Shown piece by piece: positions 50,201 through 60,407 of a stretch of 64,000 bases of DNA. Under the pieces are notes generated by a model. That model was given only the letters and a program-made list of their open reading frames with translations, was not told the origin of the DNA and made no database searches. Made by a program: the position numbers and the translations under genes. Source of the DNA: Lachnospiraceae bacterium (lineage in GTDB: Bacteria > Bacillota > Clostridia > Lachnospirales > Lachnospiraceae); NCBI GenBank assembly GCA_015056815.1, contig SVFN01000018.1, positions 1 through 64,000 of the forward strand, written 5' to 3'. Within the stretch, counting starts at the first letter, position 1. The number at the start of each line of letters is the position of its first letter.

Positions 50201-50620
50201 CTATAAAGAAATAATGATGTTTTCCTTTAAGGAAGCCGGCAGTTCACTTTCATCAAGACTGATACTGATAGTGAAATCCACTTTGAAATTGTCACTGATG
50301 GTTTCAATCTTCTCGATGACTGCCGCAGTATCAGTAGGTGCCAGACAGGCAATATCCAGAAAACTGTCCAGATACATTGCCTCTAGATCGTGATCCTGTG
50401 AAATGATCCCGCAAAGGAATCCAAGAAACTGATCATAATTGGAAATCAGATATTCAGAGGTATCGATCAATCTGACTTTATTATTTAATTCATACATATG
50501 TTTGGTGCTTTTGTCGAGGTAAACAATGTTACCGCTTGCTTCTTTGATGTGTGCATTTACTTTGTCTAATAAATGCTTTGTCTTGCCTTTCCCCTTATTG
50601 CCTAAGATCAACTGTACCAT
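50201..50620 (-). CDS. Small P-loop protein of unknown function
   Basis: A 139-residue protein beginning MVQLILGNKGKGKTKHLLDK, with a P-loop of the form GxxGxGKT at residues 7-14. A Walker B-like acidic strand occurs near LEAMYLDSFLDIA. The rest is a compact alpha/beta fold. It is often labelled as twitching-motility ATPase, but it is far too short for PilT. It has its own promoter and lies just upstream of the HlyD-like, yggS and sepF genes, so a division-related role is possible. Confidence 0.6.
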   Translation of the reverse strand: MVQLILGNKGKGKTKHLLDKVNAHIKEASGNIVYLDKSTKHMYELNNKVRLIDTSEYLISNYDQFLGFLCGIISQDHDLEAMYLDSFLDIACLAPTDTAAVIEKIETISDNFKVDFTISISLDESELPASLKENIIISL

Positions 50621-50638
50621 ATCTGCGTCCTCCTATGA

Positions 50639-50775
50639 GTAATCATATCGATTACTTAATCTGTATTTGTAACATGTCAAACAGCATTAACCCAACCCCA
50701 TAAATAAATATTTCTATTACTGTTTGATTGTTACGATCATGTAACTATTATAGTAGATTTTACTAGAAAAAACAA
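50639..50775 (-). promoter_or_regulatory. Promoter and operator-like palindrome of the P-loop gene
   Basis: On the - strand: TTGTTT (50770-50775), a 17-bp spacer and TATAAT (50747-50752). The leader is about 120 nt. A perfect inverted repeat GTAATC-ATATC-GATTAC (50639-50655) lies right before the ribosome site aggagga and may be an operator or leader stem. Confidence 0.65.
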
Positions 50776-50787
50776 CCTAAAATTAGA

Positions 50788-51762
50788 TTACTTTATCAAA
50801 GAAAGCAAATTTGTCATTTCTTCATACAGATATCCGCGCTCTGAGCATTTTAAGATCACGGAGATATACGGATTTCCTCCGGCATCTTTCGATAACAGAA
50901 CCAGACAGTTTTGGGCAGCGTTGGTCGTTCCCGTCTTGCCGCCTATGACAGTAACCTGCTCCGGAGCCTGACGTTCGCCCTTCAGGAACTGATTGGTCGT
51001 TTCACAGCTGAATTCCTTCGGATTCCCTTCGGCGTCATAATAGACAGTGGTATATTCCTTCTGGTTGATGATTTCAGTAAAGACATCGTATTTGATGGCT
51101 TCATTGAAGATCAGATACATATCATAGGCGGTAACATAATGATCATCTGCCGTAAGTCCGTGAGGATTGACAAAATGACATCCTGTTGCTCCCAGTCTTG
51201 CGGCTTCCTCATTCATCAATTCTGCAAAATGCTCCACACTTCCGCCGATGTTTTCCGCGATCAGAATGGCAGCATCATTGCCGGAGGGCATCAAAAGACC
51301 GTAAAGTGCCTGCGTAAGAGTCATCTTATCTCCCGGCTTTAAGCCGATCAGACTGGCACCGGATTCTGTGATCTCCACATTGGCAGAAGCTGTGAGTTCG
51401 TCATCAAGATTGCCGTATTTGAGTGCTACGATCGCCGTCATGACCTTTGTGAGGGAGGCCGGATGCAACTGTGTAAAAACTCCCTTGGAATACAGAACCT
51501 CCTCGTCGTTTACATCACATAAAAGAGCGGCTTCCGCCTGAGAGGTATCTGCCGAAGAAGGAGTAATATCCTTATCTGTAACACAAAGATCGTCGGCAAA
51601 GCCTTTCGCCAGATCGGTACCGGCAAATGTGTCAAAACGGTAATTGCCGGTCACACTGCTGCGGTCATATGCCAGATCATACTCTTTATGTCCGCAACCG
51701 GATAAAAGTATCCCCGCGAAAACTATAAACATTGTCCCGGTAATCTTATTTGTACATTTCAC
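50788..51762 (-). CDS. Lipoprotein D-alanyl-D-alanine carboxypeptidase (PBP5/DacA-like)
   Basis: A 324-residue protein. Lipobox LLSGC with lipidated Cys23 suggests a lipoprotein. The serine peptidase S11 motifs are all present: Ser103-Leu-Thr-Lys106 ([10 protein letters not shown]), Ser160-Gly-Asn162 and Lys276-Thr-Gly278 (GGKTGTTN). It trims the terminal D-Ala of peptidoglycan stem peptides. It is shorter than classical PBP5 and appears to lack its C-terminal membrane-anchor domain, so lipid anchoring replaces it. Its start overlaps the end of mgsA by 17 bp. Confidence 0.9.
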   Translation of the reverse strand: MKCTNKITGTMFIVFAGILLSGCGHKEYDLAYDRSSVTGNYRFDTFAGTDLAKGFADDLCVTDKDITPSSADTSQAEAALLCDVNDEEVLYSKGVFTQLHPASLTKVMTAIVALKYGNLDDELTASANVEITESGASLIGLKPGDKMTLTQALYGLLMPSGNDAAILIAENIGGSVEHFAELMNEEAARLGATGCHFVNPHGLTADDHYVTAYDMYLIFNEAIKYDVFTEIINQKEYTTVYYDAEGNPKEFSCETTNQFLKGERQAPEQVTVIGGKTGTTNAAQNCLVLLSKDAGGNPYISVILKCSERGYLYEEMTNLLSLIK

Positions 51763-52141
51763 GCCACTCTAAATCTCCTCTGTCTAAGGATTTGATCAAA
51801 AGCTCCGCAGAGGCAAGATTGGTTGCCAGCGGAATATTGTGCATATCACACAGACGGATCACATTATTCATATCCGGCTCATGAAGATTATGCGTTAAAG
51901 GATCTCTTAAAAAAATCACCAGATCGATCTCATTATGCTCGATCTGTGCACCGATCTGCTGTTCGCCACCAAGATGTCCGGCAAGATACTTATGGACATT
52001 TAAGTTGGTAACCTCCTCGATCAGTCTTCCGGTCGTACCTGTGGCAAAGAGATCATTTTTACTTAAAATACCACGATACGCGATACAGAAATTCTGCATC
52101 AGTTTCTTTTTTGCGTCATGCGCAATCAATGCTATATTCAT
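51746..52141 (-). CDS. mgsA: Methylglyoxal synthase
   Basis: 131 residues from ATG 52141, with a ggggtg ribosome site; the frame extends to 52195, inside rodA. MgsA motifs are seen: [10 protein letters not shown], the FATGTTG phosphate-binding loop, [22 protein letters not shown] (catalytic Asp region) and IPLATN. It makes methylglyoxal from dihydroxyacetone phosphate. It lies inside the envelope cluster between rodA and dacA, an odd metabolic insert that may be conserved. Confidence 0.93.
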   Translation of the reverse strand: MNIALIAHDAKKKLMQNFCIAYRGILSKNDLFATGTTGRLIEEVTNLNVHKYLAGHLGGEQQIGAQIEHNEIDLVIFLRDPLTHNLHEPDMNNVIRLCDMHNIPLATNLASAELLIKSLDRGDLEWREMYK

Positions 52142-52151
52142 GTCTACACCC

Positions 52152-53288
52152 CTAACTGTATTTTCTAACACATTGTAATCCGACGTTAAGTACAAAACCC
52201 ATCCCGATATATAAGCTCACAAGAGAAGTAAGTCCATAGCTTACAAACGGAAGGGGAATACCGGTATTGGGCATCAGTCCTGTGGCAACAGCTATATTTA
52301 TAAACCCCTGTACCCCGACAAGCGCCGCCATACCGACACAGATCACTGTACCTGCGACATCTTTCGCCTTTCTTGCGACCAGAAGACATTCGATCGCAAT
52401 GAAACAGATCAGACTGATCACGATACAGCCTCCGACAAATCCCAGTTCTTCTCCGACGATCGCAAAGATAAAATCTGTCTGTGGCTCAGAGATGAAATTG
52501 CCGTTTTTGACGGAACTGATCTCGTTATTATTGAGACCTTTGCCCCAGAGCTGCCCGGAACCAATGGCTGTCTTACTGTTGTCTTGCTGATAGCCTTCCG
52601 TATTGATGTAATCATCCGGATGAAGCCACGCTAAAATACGTGTCTGCTGATAATCTTTGATCAGCTTCTGATCCGGCTGAAGAACAATATTTAAAAAGAT
52701 GACTGCAAGAGGAATGACCACTGCCAGAATCCCGATAATAATCCGTCTGTCCAGTCCTCCAACAAATACCACGCAGCAAAAGATCACACAGATCATAATG
52801 CTGGTAGACAGATCCGGCTGTTTATAGATCAGTAAAAGCGGAGGCAGCAAAAGCAGTACCATTGTTGTCAGATTCCGGAATGTGTTAAACTTCTCCCTAT
52901 GTACCATAATATACTGTGCGAAGAATAAAATCAACAAAATTTTGGCAGTCTCTGAAGGTTGAAATTTAATTCCGGCTATTGTAAGCCATCTTTGCGCATT
53001 ATTTGCGCTGTCTCCAAAGATCTGCACCATTGCGAGCAAAGCAATGTTCACCAGATAAATGATCCAGTAAAACTGTAAAAAGAAGGAATAATCAAACAGG
53101 GAAATGACAATCATGAGAAAAACTCCCATGATTGTCCCCAGGATCTGTTTGTCTTTAAAGCTTTCATTGGCACTGGTGATCGCCAGAATACCGATAACGG
53201 TAAGGGCGATCAGCATGAGCACCAGTTTAAAATCATAATCGCGTACTCTGTAACGTTTTAACATTGTTGAAACCAGACTTTCTACCAA
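52152..53288 (-). CDS. rodA: SEDS-family peptidoglycan polymerase RodA
   Basis: A 378-residue polytopic protein with the SEDS fold (about ten transmembrane helices): [16 protein letters not shown], a [17 protein letters not shown] stretch, the KQPDLSTS loop and a C-terminal [12 protein letters not shown] signature. It polymerises glycan strands with a class B PBP during elongation. The matching PBP is encoded at 55093. It overlaps minE by 7 bp. Confidence 0.93.
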   Translation of the reverse strand: MVESLVSTMLKRYRVRDYDFKLVLMLIALTVIGILAITSANESFKDKQILGTIMGVFLMIVISLFDYSFFLQFYWIIYLVNIALLAMVQIFGDSANNAQRWLTIAGIKFQPSETAKILLILFFAQYIMVHREKFNTFRNLTTMVLLLLPPLLLIYKQPDLSTSIMICVIFCCVVFVGGLDRRIIIGILAVVIPLAVIFLNIVLQPDQKLIKDYQQTRILAWLHPDDYINTEGYQQDNSKTAIGSGQLWGKGLNNNEISSVKNGNFISEPQTDFIFAIVGEELGFVGGCIVISLICFIAIECLLVARKAKDVAGTVICVGMAALVGVQGFINIAVATGLMPNTGIPLPFVSYGLTSLVSLYIGMGFVLNVGLQCVRKYS

Positions 53289-53497
53289 AAAACATTAATT
53301 TTTCTTTTACTTACCTGTATTTCCATTTTTTCGCTGTCAATCTGGATATATTTGGTAAGAACTTCAAAGATATCCTGCTTGATGCGTTCCATGACTTCCG
53401 GAGTGCAATTGATCCTGTCCGAGATCAAAAGAATTTTTAATCGGTCTTTTGCAATATCTCTTGATTTTTTCTTTCTGAATACAGATATGAATTTCAT
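53282..53497 (-). CDS. minE: Cell division topological specificity factor MinE
   Basis: 71 residues from ATG 53497; the longer frame overlaps minD. The N-terminal membrane/MinD-binding helix (MKFISVFRKKKSRDIAKDRLKILLISDR) and the C-terminal beta-domain (MERIKQDIFEVLTKYIQI, MEIQVSKRK) fit MinE. It activates MinD ATPase. MinE with MinCD points to an oscillating Min system. Confidence 0.93.
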   Translation of the reverse strand: MKFISVFRKKKSRDIAKDRLKILLISDRINCTPEVMERIKQDIFEVLTKYIQIDSEKMEIQVSKRKINVFW

Positions 53498-53508
53498 GCC
53501 AGTCCCCC

Positions 53509-54300
53509 CTATACTTTTTGAAAAATTGTCCCGAATCGGAACCATATGGAACGATCCCGTTCCATTGTCATAAGAGGTATATCCTCACCTGTGATCCTTT
53601 TGGAAATATTCATATAGGCTTTACCGGCAGATGAGTCTGTGCATACAAGAGGTTCTCCATGGTTGGTCGCAATGACAACGCTTTCATCATCATAAACAGC
53701 TCCGAGAAGCGGAACGGAAAGAATGTCCACGACATCCTCAACATTCATCATATCACCGCGTTTGATCATGTCATAACGGAGTCTGTTTACTACAAGTTCT
53801 ATTTTGTTTAATTCATAGGTACTTAATAATCCTATGATCCGGTCAGCGTCACGGATCGCGGATACTTCCGGTGTCGTGACCACAATGGCGCGGTCTGCAC
53901 CTGCGACTGCGTTCTGAAAGCCCTGCTCGATCCCGGCAGGACAGTCTAAGATCACATAGTCAAACTGTTCCTTAAGCTGACTGGTAAGCTTTTTCATCTG
54001 CTGTGGATTTACGGCTGTTTTATCCCTTGTCTGTGCAGAAGGCAGTAAATACAAGCCGGGATAACGTTTATCCTTGATCAATGCCTGCTTTAATCTGCAG
54101 TTACCTTCTACCACGTCTACGAGATTATAGACGATCCGGTTCTCAAGTCCCATCACGACATCCAGATTTCGAAGACCGATATCCGTATCGATCAATACAA
54201 CTTTGTGTCCAAGATGTGCAAGACCTGTTCCGACATTTGCACTTGTGGTAGTCTTACCGACACCACCTTTTCCCGATGTAACGACAATTACTTCACTCAT
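53509..54300 (-). CDS. minD: Septum site-determining protein MinD
   Basis: A 263-residue deviant Walker A ATPase: VVTSGKGGVGKTTTSANVG, DTDIGLRNLDVVMGLENR, DCPAGIEQGF and a C-terminal amphipathic helix (SIWFRFGTIFQKV) for membrane binding. It works with MinC to block FtsZ polymerisation away from mid-cell. minE starts 11 bp after its stop. Confidence 0.95.
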   Translation of the reverse strand: MSEVIVVTSGKGGVGKTTTSANVGTGLAHLGHKVVLIDTDIGLRNLDVVMGLENRIVYNLVDVVEGNCRLKQALIKDKRYPGLYLLPSAQTRDKTAVNPQQMKKLTSQLKEQFDYVILDCPAGIEQGFQNAVAGADRAIVVTTPEVSAIRDADRIIGLLSTYELNKIELVVNRLRYDMIKRGDMMNVEDVVDILSVPLLGAVYDDESVVIATNHGEPLVCTDSSAGKAYMNISKRITGEDIPLMTMERDRSIWFRFGTIFQKV

Positions 54301-54373
54301 AGATTTCCTCCTTTAGATCTGATCAGCAGATCGATCCTTTCATGAAATATTTGTCCCCTAAACTACTATTACC

Positions 54374-55057
54374 CTAGCAGGTAGATAGTCCGTCCAGTAA
54401 TTCTTCGGTAAATTCAATTTCTTTTGTCAAAACTCTGGAACCTGACAGATACGCCAGTCTAGGTATCTGTTTCTGCTTCTTTCCCCACAGTTTACGCTGC
54501 CTGGGGATATCTTCCGCGCTGATCCCTGCGATCTTTAATGAGCGCGGATAAAAATCCAGTGCCACAACAAAGTGGCTGTTACCATCCAATCCGGCTACGG
54601 CATCACCGTAGAGTCCTCCCAGGATAATGATATCCTTTTTGGACATGATCCCGGCATCTTTTGCCACGTCACCGAGAAGGATCACGCTCTCATTCGTTTC
54701 AAAGCGTTCTCCTCCCGAAAGAGAACCCCGGAAAAACTGTGCCCCGGCAATGTTCTGCTTTGCAGCCAGTTCCTCCAGACTTCTGACAAAAAGGGCATCC
54801 GATTCCTCATCTTTGCCGATCAGACAGAGTATATTGATATCGCAGGCAGACTGAATCACTTCCAGAAGCATTTTTTCCTCTGTCAGACTCAGAACCCTGC
54901 CTTCGAAAGAAACAGCTAATTTAGCATCTTTGAAGAATTTGGCAGAATCATGAAAACAGGTTCTGCACTCTTTTGCGAGCATATCAAAAGGGATATCCGG
55001 TGACAAAAAGATGCGGATTCCTTTTGGATAGCTCTTAATCGTAACATGTTGTGTCAT
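54374..55057 (-). CDS. minC: Septum site-determining protein MinC
   Basis: 227 residues from ATG 55057 (aaaggagaaggg ribosome site); the frame extends to 55093. The N-terminal FtsZ-inhibiting domain (about 1-95) is divergent. The C-terminal beta-helix domain is recognised by QFFRGSLSGGERFE, SVILLGDVAKDAGIMSKKD and LGGLYGDAVAGLDG. It inhibits FtsZ when recruited by MinD. 73 bp separate it from minD. Confidence 0.9.
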   Translation of the reverse strand: MTQHVTIKSYPKGIRIFLSPDIPFDMLAKECRTCFHDSAKFFKDAKLAVSFEGRVLSLTEEKMLLEVIQSACDINILCLIGKDEESDALFVRSLEELAAKQNIAGAQFFRGSLSGGERFETNESVILLGDVAKDAGIMSKKDIIILGGLYGDAVAGLDGNSHFVVALDFYPRSLKIAGISAEDIPRQRKLWGKKQKQIPRLAYLSGSRVLTKEIEFTEELLDGLSTC

Positions 55058-55092
55058 AGAGTCCCTTCTCCTTTGCTTAAATTGTAACCTCA

Positions 55093-57960
55093 TTACTGCT
55101 CGTTCGCATTGACAGCCTCCTGGCTGGAAGCAGTTCCGGTAATGATATCTTTCTCTTTTTCGAGCTTGAAATAGTATTTTACTACATCTTCTGTCATCTG
55201 CGCTGCATAATCGGAAGCGTAACCGAAAGCTATACGTGTTGCGATCGCGATCTGTGGCTTTTCAAACGGTGCGTAGCAGACAAAAAGCGCATGGTTCGGA
55301 CGGCTCTTGGACTCCTGTGCCGTACCGGTCTTGCCTGCTACAGCTACCCGGAGATCTTTATAATAGTCTTTGCTTTCGACCACTTTACGCATACCGTTGT
55401 GGATCGCATCCCAGGTCTGATCAGAGATATTAACCTGATTGCGAACCTTTGGAGTATAATCTTCGATCAGATTCCCGGAGGAATCTGTCAACTTATCCAA
55501 CAGGCTCAGGTCATAACAGGTACCACTGTTGGCAACAGTGGTAACATAACGGGCGAGACCGACGGTTGTAAAGTTGTTCGTGCCCTGCCCAATCGCAGAA
55601 CGGACAGAGTCGGAATCGGATACATGCGGAGCCTCCTCCACAATCTCAACACCGGATTTATCGGAAAGACCGAACTGGTCTGCATAATAGGCGAGACGCT
55701 TTACACCTGCATCACTGTTGTAAACGCCATTTTCCCTGCCAAGCCGGTATCCTGTCTCGTAAAAATAATAGTTGCAGGAATTCTCGATCGCGCCTTCTAC
55801 ATCAAGAGGTCCATGATTACTGGGGGAAATCCAGCATTTGGGCGACTGAGGCGTGATCGTTTCCCAGGTACCTTTACAGGTGATCTCTTCTCCTGTGGTT
55901 ATCACACCGTCTTCCAGTCCGGCCACTGCACTTACCATCTTAAAAGTAGAACCGGGAGCGGAAGTCTGCTGTGTTGCATAATCCCACTGTGGCATGGAAA
56001 GATCCTCCTGCAGTGCTTTATAGTAATCCGAATCAATGGTATTCGCCAGCTTGTTATTGTCGTAGCTGGGATAAGTAACACATGCAAGAACCTCTCCGGT
56101 ATTGACATCGGTAACAACACAGGAACCGGAACAGGGATCTAAAGCAAGCTGGGCCGGTGTGATATTCAGGTTCTGAATATTCTTCAGAAGAAAGCTGTAA
56201 GGGGACTTTGCACCGTTTTTTAACTCTTCTCTCTCTTCATCGGTACCATCGATGATGTTTTGCTCAAATAATAACATACAGATCTGCCTTCCGCTGATCA
56301 GATCTTCTTTGATCATATAACGGTAAATCTTTTTGGCAAAATCCTTATCTTCCCTGAGGACTGTCTCTAACTGCGCCAGAATGGCTTCATAGACCGTATC
56401 CGAATCGGAATACTTATAGTCAAGCTTCAGATCCGAAACATCAATCCAGTTTTTGGAAATGCAATAACCCAGGTATTCTTTCAGACTGATCGTCTCGTTC
56501 TTCCAGGCGAGATAGGTCTCATCTTCCTTATCGATGGCGGACGAATCCAAAACTCCCATTTCCATAAGCTTGGAAACAACGGAAAGAGAATAAGTCTGAT
56601 ACTCTGTGGACAGTTCGGAATAAGGAACAGGTGCCTGTGTAAGCTGTTCCTTCAGTTCTGCAAATACCAGATCCTGCCTGCTTAAAAAGGACTCATAGAC
56701 CTGTTTTTCGATATCTTTGGCATTTGCTCTGGAAAAACGATCAATATCAATGACATTATTGTTGATCAGGGCAAAATAAACATCATAGATCGGGATACGG
56801 ATATTACTTGCCGATGAATTCTCAGGGGAATCATATTCTTTGATGTTCTCGATTTTGGAAACAAGGATACCTGCAATCTTCTGCTCCAGGATATTATAAA
56901 CTGCTTTCTGGAGATTCTTATCGATCGTCAGATACAGATTATTTCCGGCAGTTGGTTCGATGCGGTCACTCGTCTCGATCACTTTCCCCACATTGTCAAC
57001 GTAGACCGTCTCAGATCCTTTCCTGCCCTGAAGCTTTGTCTCCATTACCTGCTCGATCCCGGCTTTACCGATTACATCATTCAGGGTATAATCGGGATTA
57101 TCTTTTGCCAGTTCGTTGTATTCCTCATTAGAGACTTTGCCGGTATATCCGATTATGTGTGAAAAATAGACACTGTCCACGTATTTACGGATCGTATCCT
57201 CAGCAATGGATACTCCTTCCAGCACATCACTGTTTTCCATGATGACTGCCACTGTCTCATCGGATACTTCGGTTGCCACCGTAGTCGCTATGTATTTCTG
57301 GAAACTGTTCAGGCTCATGTTATAGCGTACCGTCACAATTTTTAAGACTTCCTCATTGCCGTCATATCCGCGACCGACCTCAAAAGAATCGGAATCCTTA
57401 GGATCGGCATAATCACCGACTGCGAAGCGTTTGGGACCCGCCAGATAGTCCATAACCTCCTGGGCTGTCGCAGACTGCTGGGAAACCTTTAGCTCGTCAA
57501 AACGGGTTTTTCCGTACACGTCGGCAAGAAATCGCTGCTGGGCGCTGCCTGTGACGGAAAATTCGTATTCTCCGCGGCTGTTGGTAATGATACCAAAATC
57601 ATTCACGATCTTGTCGCCATGCTCTTCTATGTAGCCGATCAGGCGGCGGATGGTATGATTGAGTTCCCTGTTTTTTTCCTTGCCTGGTTCGTATACATCT
57701 TCGATCTTGACGGAATAGGCCAATTCATTATAGGCAAGCAATTCTCCGTTACGGTCAAAGATCACGCCTCTGGTACTGTTTATGATACGTTCCTTCTTGA
57801 TCTTTAAGGTAAAATTATTCAGGTATTCCTCTCCGTTTATGATCTGCAGTTCGAAGATACGATGGATCAGAATACAGCCAAGACCGATAAAAACCAAAAA
57901 CAGAAAGAATAATCTGGAAGTTATTAAATTAAAGATCCACTCTCGAATTCTTTTAATCAA
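55093..57960 (-). CDS. Class B penicillin-binding protein 2 (elongation transpeptidase)
   Basis: A 955-residue PBP, long for the class (about 600-700). One N-terminal helix (about 12-32) leads to a pedestal domain (about 50-340, with STRGVIFDRNGELLA). Residues about 355-600 are mostly helical and look like an insertion (see finding). The transpeptidase domain follows with Ser671-Thr-Phe-Lys674, Ser728-Cys-Asn730 and Lys877-Thr-Gly879. It crosslinks peptidoglycan with RodA. It overlaps mreD by 8 bp. Confidence 0.92.
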   Translation of the reverse strand: MIKRIREWIFNLITSRLFFLFLVFIGLGCILIHRIFELQIINGEEYLNNFTLKIKKERIINSTRGVIFDRNGELLAYNELAYSVKIEDVYEPGKEKNRELNHTIRRLIGYIEEHGDKIVNDFGIITNSRGEYEFSVTGSAQQRFLADVYGKTRFDELKVSQQSATAQEVMDYLAGPKRFAVGDYADPKDSDSFEVGRGYDGNEEVLKIVTVRYNMSLNSFQKYIATTVATEVSDETVAVIMENSDVLEGVSIAEDTIRKYVDSVYFSHIIGYTGKVSNEEYNELAKDNPDYTLNDVIGKAGIEQVMETKLQGRKGSETVYVDNVGKVIETSDRIEPTAGNNLYLTIDKNLQKAVYNILEQKIAGILVSKIENIKEYDSPENSSASNIRIPIYDVYFALINNNVIDIDRFSRANAKDIEKQVYESFLSRQDLVFAELKEQLTQAPVPYSELSTEYQTYSLSVVSKLMEMGVLDSSAIDKEDETYLAWKNETISLKEYLGYCISKNWIDVSDLKLDYKYSDSDTVYEAILAQLETVLREDKDFAKKIYRYMIKEDLISGRQICMLLFEQNIIDGTDEEREELKNGAKSPYSFLLKNIQNLNITPAQLALDPCSGSCVVTDVNTGEVLACVTYPSYDNNKLANTIDSDYYKALQEDLSMPQWDYATQQTSAPGSTFKMVSAVAGLEDGVITTGEEITCKGTWETITPQSPKCWISPSNHGPLDVEGAIENSCNYYFYETGYRLGRENGVYNSDAGVKRLAYYADQFGLSDKSGVEIVEEAPHVSDSDSVRSAIGQGTNNFTTVGLARYVTTVANSGTCYDLSLLDKLTDSSGNLIEDYTPKVRNQVNISDQTWDAIHNGMRKVVESKDYYKDLRVAVAGKTGTAQESKSRPNHALFVCYAPFEKPQIAIATRIAFGYASDYAAQMTEDVVKYYFKLEKEKDIITGTASSQEAVNANEQ

Positions 57961-58474
57961 TGCTCATACTCCCCTTATTCTCACGAATACTCCGGTTGTG
58001 TATCAACAAAAGCAAAGGATACAGGAAGATCCCTGTCACGATCGTATAAGCGATCTCCGGAAGAATAATATGTAAGAAATAATAATCAAAATGGAATCTG
58101 CCCCGAAGCAGATATAACAGTGTGTAGCAGACGATCCCGAAGACCAGATCGCTTGCTGTAATCAGCATGATCGGAAGCTTCAGATCATCTTCAAAAAAAA
58201 TACGGTTAAAAAAGCCGTTGATATAGCCTATATACATATAGATCAGTGCATAAAAGCAAAGTGCTGTCCCAAAATACATATCGATCAGAAGACCGGAAAA
58301 AAAGCCGGTCAGAATACCGCATTTGCGTCCGTACATAAGGGCGATCCCTACGGTAAGTACGATCAGCAGATTCGGTGAAATGCCGTTAAAGCTGAGCGCC
58401 TTAAACACCGTTGTCTGTAAAAGAAAACAAACAACAATCGCAAGGGCGATCAAAAGATTGCGTTTGATGTTCAT
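57953..58474 (-). CDS. mreD: Rod shape-determining protein MreD
   Basis: A 173-residue integral membrane protein with about five helices (RNLLIALAIVVCFLLQTTVFKAL, then ISPNLLIVLTVGIALMYGRKCG with the family motif). It anchors the elongation complex with MreC. It lies one base from mreC and overlaps the PBP start. Confidence 0.9.
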   Translation of the reverse strand: MNIKRNLLIALAIVVCFLLQTTVFKALSFNGISPNLLIVLTVGIALMYGRKCGILTGFFSGLLIDMYFGTALCFYALIYMYIGYINGFFNRIFFEDDLKLPIMLITASDLVFGIVCYTLLYLLRGRFHFDYYFLHIILPEIAYTIVTGIFLYPLLLLIHNRSIRENKGSMSID

Positions 58475-58475
58475 G

Positions 58476-59369
58476 CTAATCCTCCGCTTTCGCTTCCTTT
58501 TCGTCTATCTGTTCCTTTAGATTCATGACGACAAGTACTTCTTCCATGTGTGCAAAATCCACAGCAGGCGTGATATAACCGGACTGTGTCAGATTGTTGG
58601 AATCGCCGTTTACTTCACTGATATAGCCGATCAGAATACCCGGAAGATATTTGTCACTGATATAGGAAGTCACAACCTTGTCGCCAACCGATACCGTATT
58701 GCCTTCTCCGAGAACAAGCTGTGAAAATGTGATGCTGCCCCTCTGGTTCATGGTCATGAGATCACCGGATACGATCAGGCGGTCCTCCGTTGAAAGGATC
58801 ATGGAGCTGACATTGGAATTGTCATCTATGACGGAGATCACTTTTGCCCAGTTCTTTCCAACCTCTGTGACACGTCCGACCAGACCGCTCCCGGCCATTA
58901 CGTTCATATCTACAGCAATTCCGTCATTGCTGCCTTTGTCGATCACAAAGCTGCCGAACCAGTTCCCGGCATTTTTTGCGATCACGCGGGCCCCCACTTT
59001 TTCGTAGTCCTCATATTGCTCATCCAATTTATACAGTTCCCGCAAGCTGTTTAGCTCGTATTTGTCCTGCTGAAGCGCATTGTTTTCAATCGTAAGTGCA
59101 TCAATTTCTTCCTTCAGACGTTTATTTTCCTCCAGAAGTTCACGGATCTGGGCAAGCTCCTCGGTTCGGTCGTTTAAATATACGCCAACGCGGCTGATCC
59201 CCGTTTCAAAGGGCATGATCACAAAGCCGAACAGATTGGAAACGGGAGTGGACGGAAAATCCGTCAGAAATGTAATAGCCATCAGCATGACGCAGACAGC
59301 CGTCAGGATCAGTAACAAATATTTACTTGGAAGGGTAAATTTTGTACTCTTGTTCCTTCTGTTCTTCAT
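58476..59369 (-). CDS. mreC: Rod shape-determining protein MreC
   Basis: A 297-residue protein: one N-terminal helix (about 17-37), a coiled coil (about 65-115, EELAQIRELLEENKRLKEEI) and a periplasmic beta-barrel pair (about 120-280, RVIAKNAGNWFGSFVIDKGSNDGI...GLVGRVTEVG). It scaffolds PBP2/RodA with MreB and MreD. Confidence 0.93.
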   Translation of the reverse strand: MKNRRNKSTKFTLPSKYLLLILTAVCVMLMAITFLTDFPSTPVSNLFGFVIMPFETGISRVGVYLNDRTEELAQIRELLEENKRLKEEIDALTIENNALQQDKYELNSLRELYKLDEQYEDYEKVGARVIAKNAGNWFGSFVIDKGSNDGIAVDMNVMAGSGLVGRVTEVGKNWAKVISVIDDNSNVSSMILSTEDRLIVSGDLMTMNQRGSITFSQLVLGEGNTVSVGDKVVTSYISDKYLPGILIGYISEVNGDSNNLTQSGYITPAVDFAHMEEVLVVMNLKEQIDEKEAKAED

Positions 59370-59372
59370 AGA

Positions 59373-60389
59373 TTATCTTCCCCCGCTCATTCCCTCTACC
59401 GAATAAGCAACTGATCTGTAATTTTCGTCTTTAATGATGCGCGAGATACCAAGCGCTACGCTCTCGACCGGATTCTGGGCCAGATTCACTTTCAGTCCGG
59501 TTCCCTTAGCCAAAAGCTCCGGGAAATGATTTACCTGACTCGCACCGCCTGTCAGATAAATGCCGTTGCGGTAGATATCTGCAGCAAGCTCCGGAGGTGT
59601 TCTTTCAAGGATCACTTTTACGTTATCGATAATGGAATCAAAGTTTTCCTGAAGTGCTTCATCCACCAGCTTGGTGGGGATCGCACGCTCTACCGGAAGA
59701 CCGGTTACGATATCGCGGCCGTATACCAGTGCGTCAGATCCGGATTCCTCGAGCTGTCCCAGGGAGATCTTGACTTTTTCGGCAGTCTTTCCGCCGATGA
59801 TCAGACTATATTCTTTACGGATCGCATTGCGGATCGAATCGTCAAATTTCTGGCCGCCGACTTTGATCAGACGGCTTAACACAATACCTCCCAGAGAAAG
59901 GATCGAAATCTCTGTCGTATCAAAGCCGACATCCACAACAAAGACACCCTGTGAATTCTTGACATCGATATCCATTCCAAGACCATCCGCGATCGCCTTA
60001 TCGACCATCATGACTTTTTTGGCCTTTACATTTGCTTTTTTGACCAGATCGTTAAAGGCACGTTTCTCTACTTCCGTCACATCCCAGGGAACGGCAATGT
60101 AATAGTCCGCGGGACGGATATTATTGCGGCAAAGATCCAGAATAAAGCATTTGACAAGCATCTGCATATTCTTGATATCTGCGATGACCCCATTGCAAAG
60201 CGGATAAGAAATATGAATATTTCCGGGTGCTTTCTCATACATTTCAAAAGCATCATCTCCGTAAGCGAACAGATTGTTTTTATTCTCGATGGCGATCATA
60301 TTCTTCTGACAAAGTATGGAATCGTCACCCTTTGCATAGATTTTAATGTTACTCGTACCCAAATCGATACCGTAGGCACTCGAAGACAT
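59373..60389 (-). CDS. mreB: Rod shape-determining protein MreB
   Basis: A 338-residue actin-fold protein: SSSAYGIDLGTSNIKIYAKG at the N-terminus (phosphate 1), the phosphate-2 loop VFVVDVGFDTTEISIL and the adenosine motif GIYLTGGASQVNHFPELLA. It directs lateral wall synthesis. It is first of the mreBCD genes, 3 bp before mreC and 18 bp after radC. Confidence 0.95.
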   Translation of the reverse strand: MSSSAYGIDLGTSNIKIYAKGDDSILCQKNMIAIENKNNLFAYGDDAFEMYEKAPGNIHISYPLCNGVIADIKNMQMLVKCFILDLCRNNIRPADYYIAVPWDVTEVEKRAFNDLVKKANVKAKKVMMVDKAIADGLGMDIDVKNSQGVFVVDVGFDTTEISILSLGGIVLSRLIKVGGQKFDDSIRNAIRKEYSLIIGGKTAEKVKISLGQLEESGSDALVYGRDIVTGLPVERAIPTKLVDEALQENFDSIIDNVKVILERTPPELAADIYRNGIYLTGGASQVNHFPELLAKGTGLKVNLAQNPVESVALGISRIIKDENYRSVAYSVEGMSGGR

Positions 60390-60407
60390 ACTGTTACTCC
60401 TCCTTTA

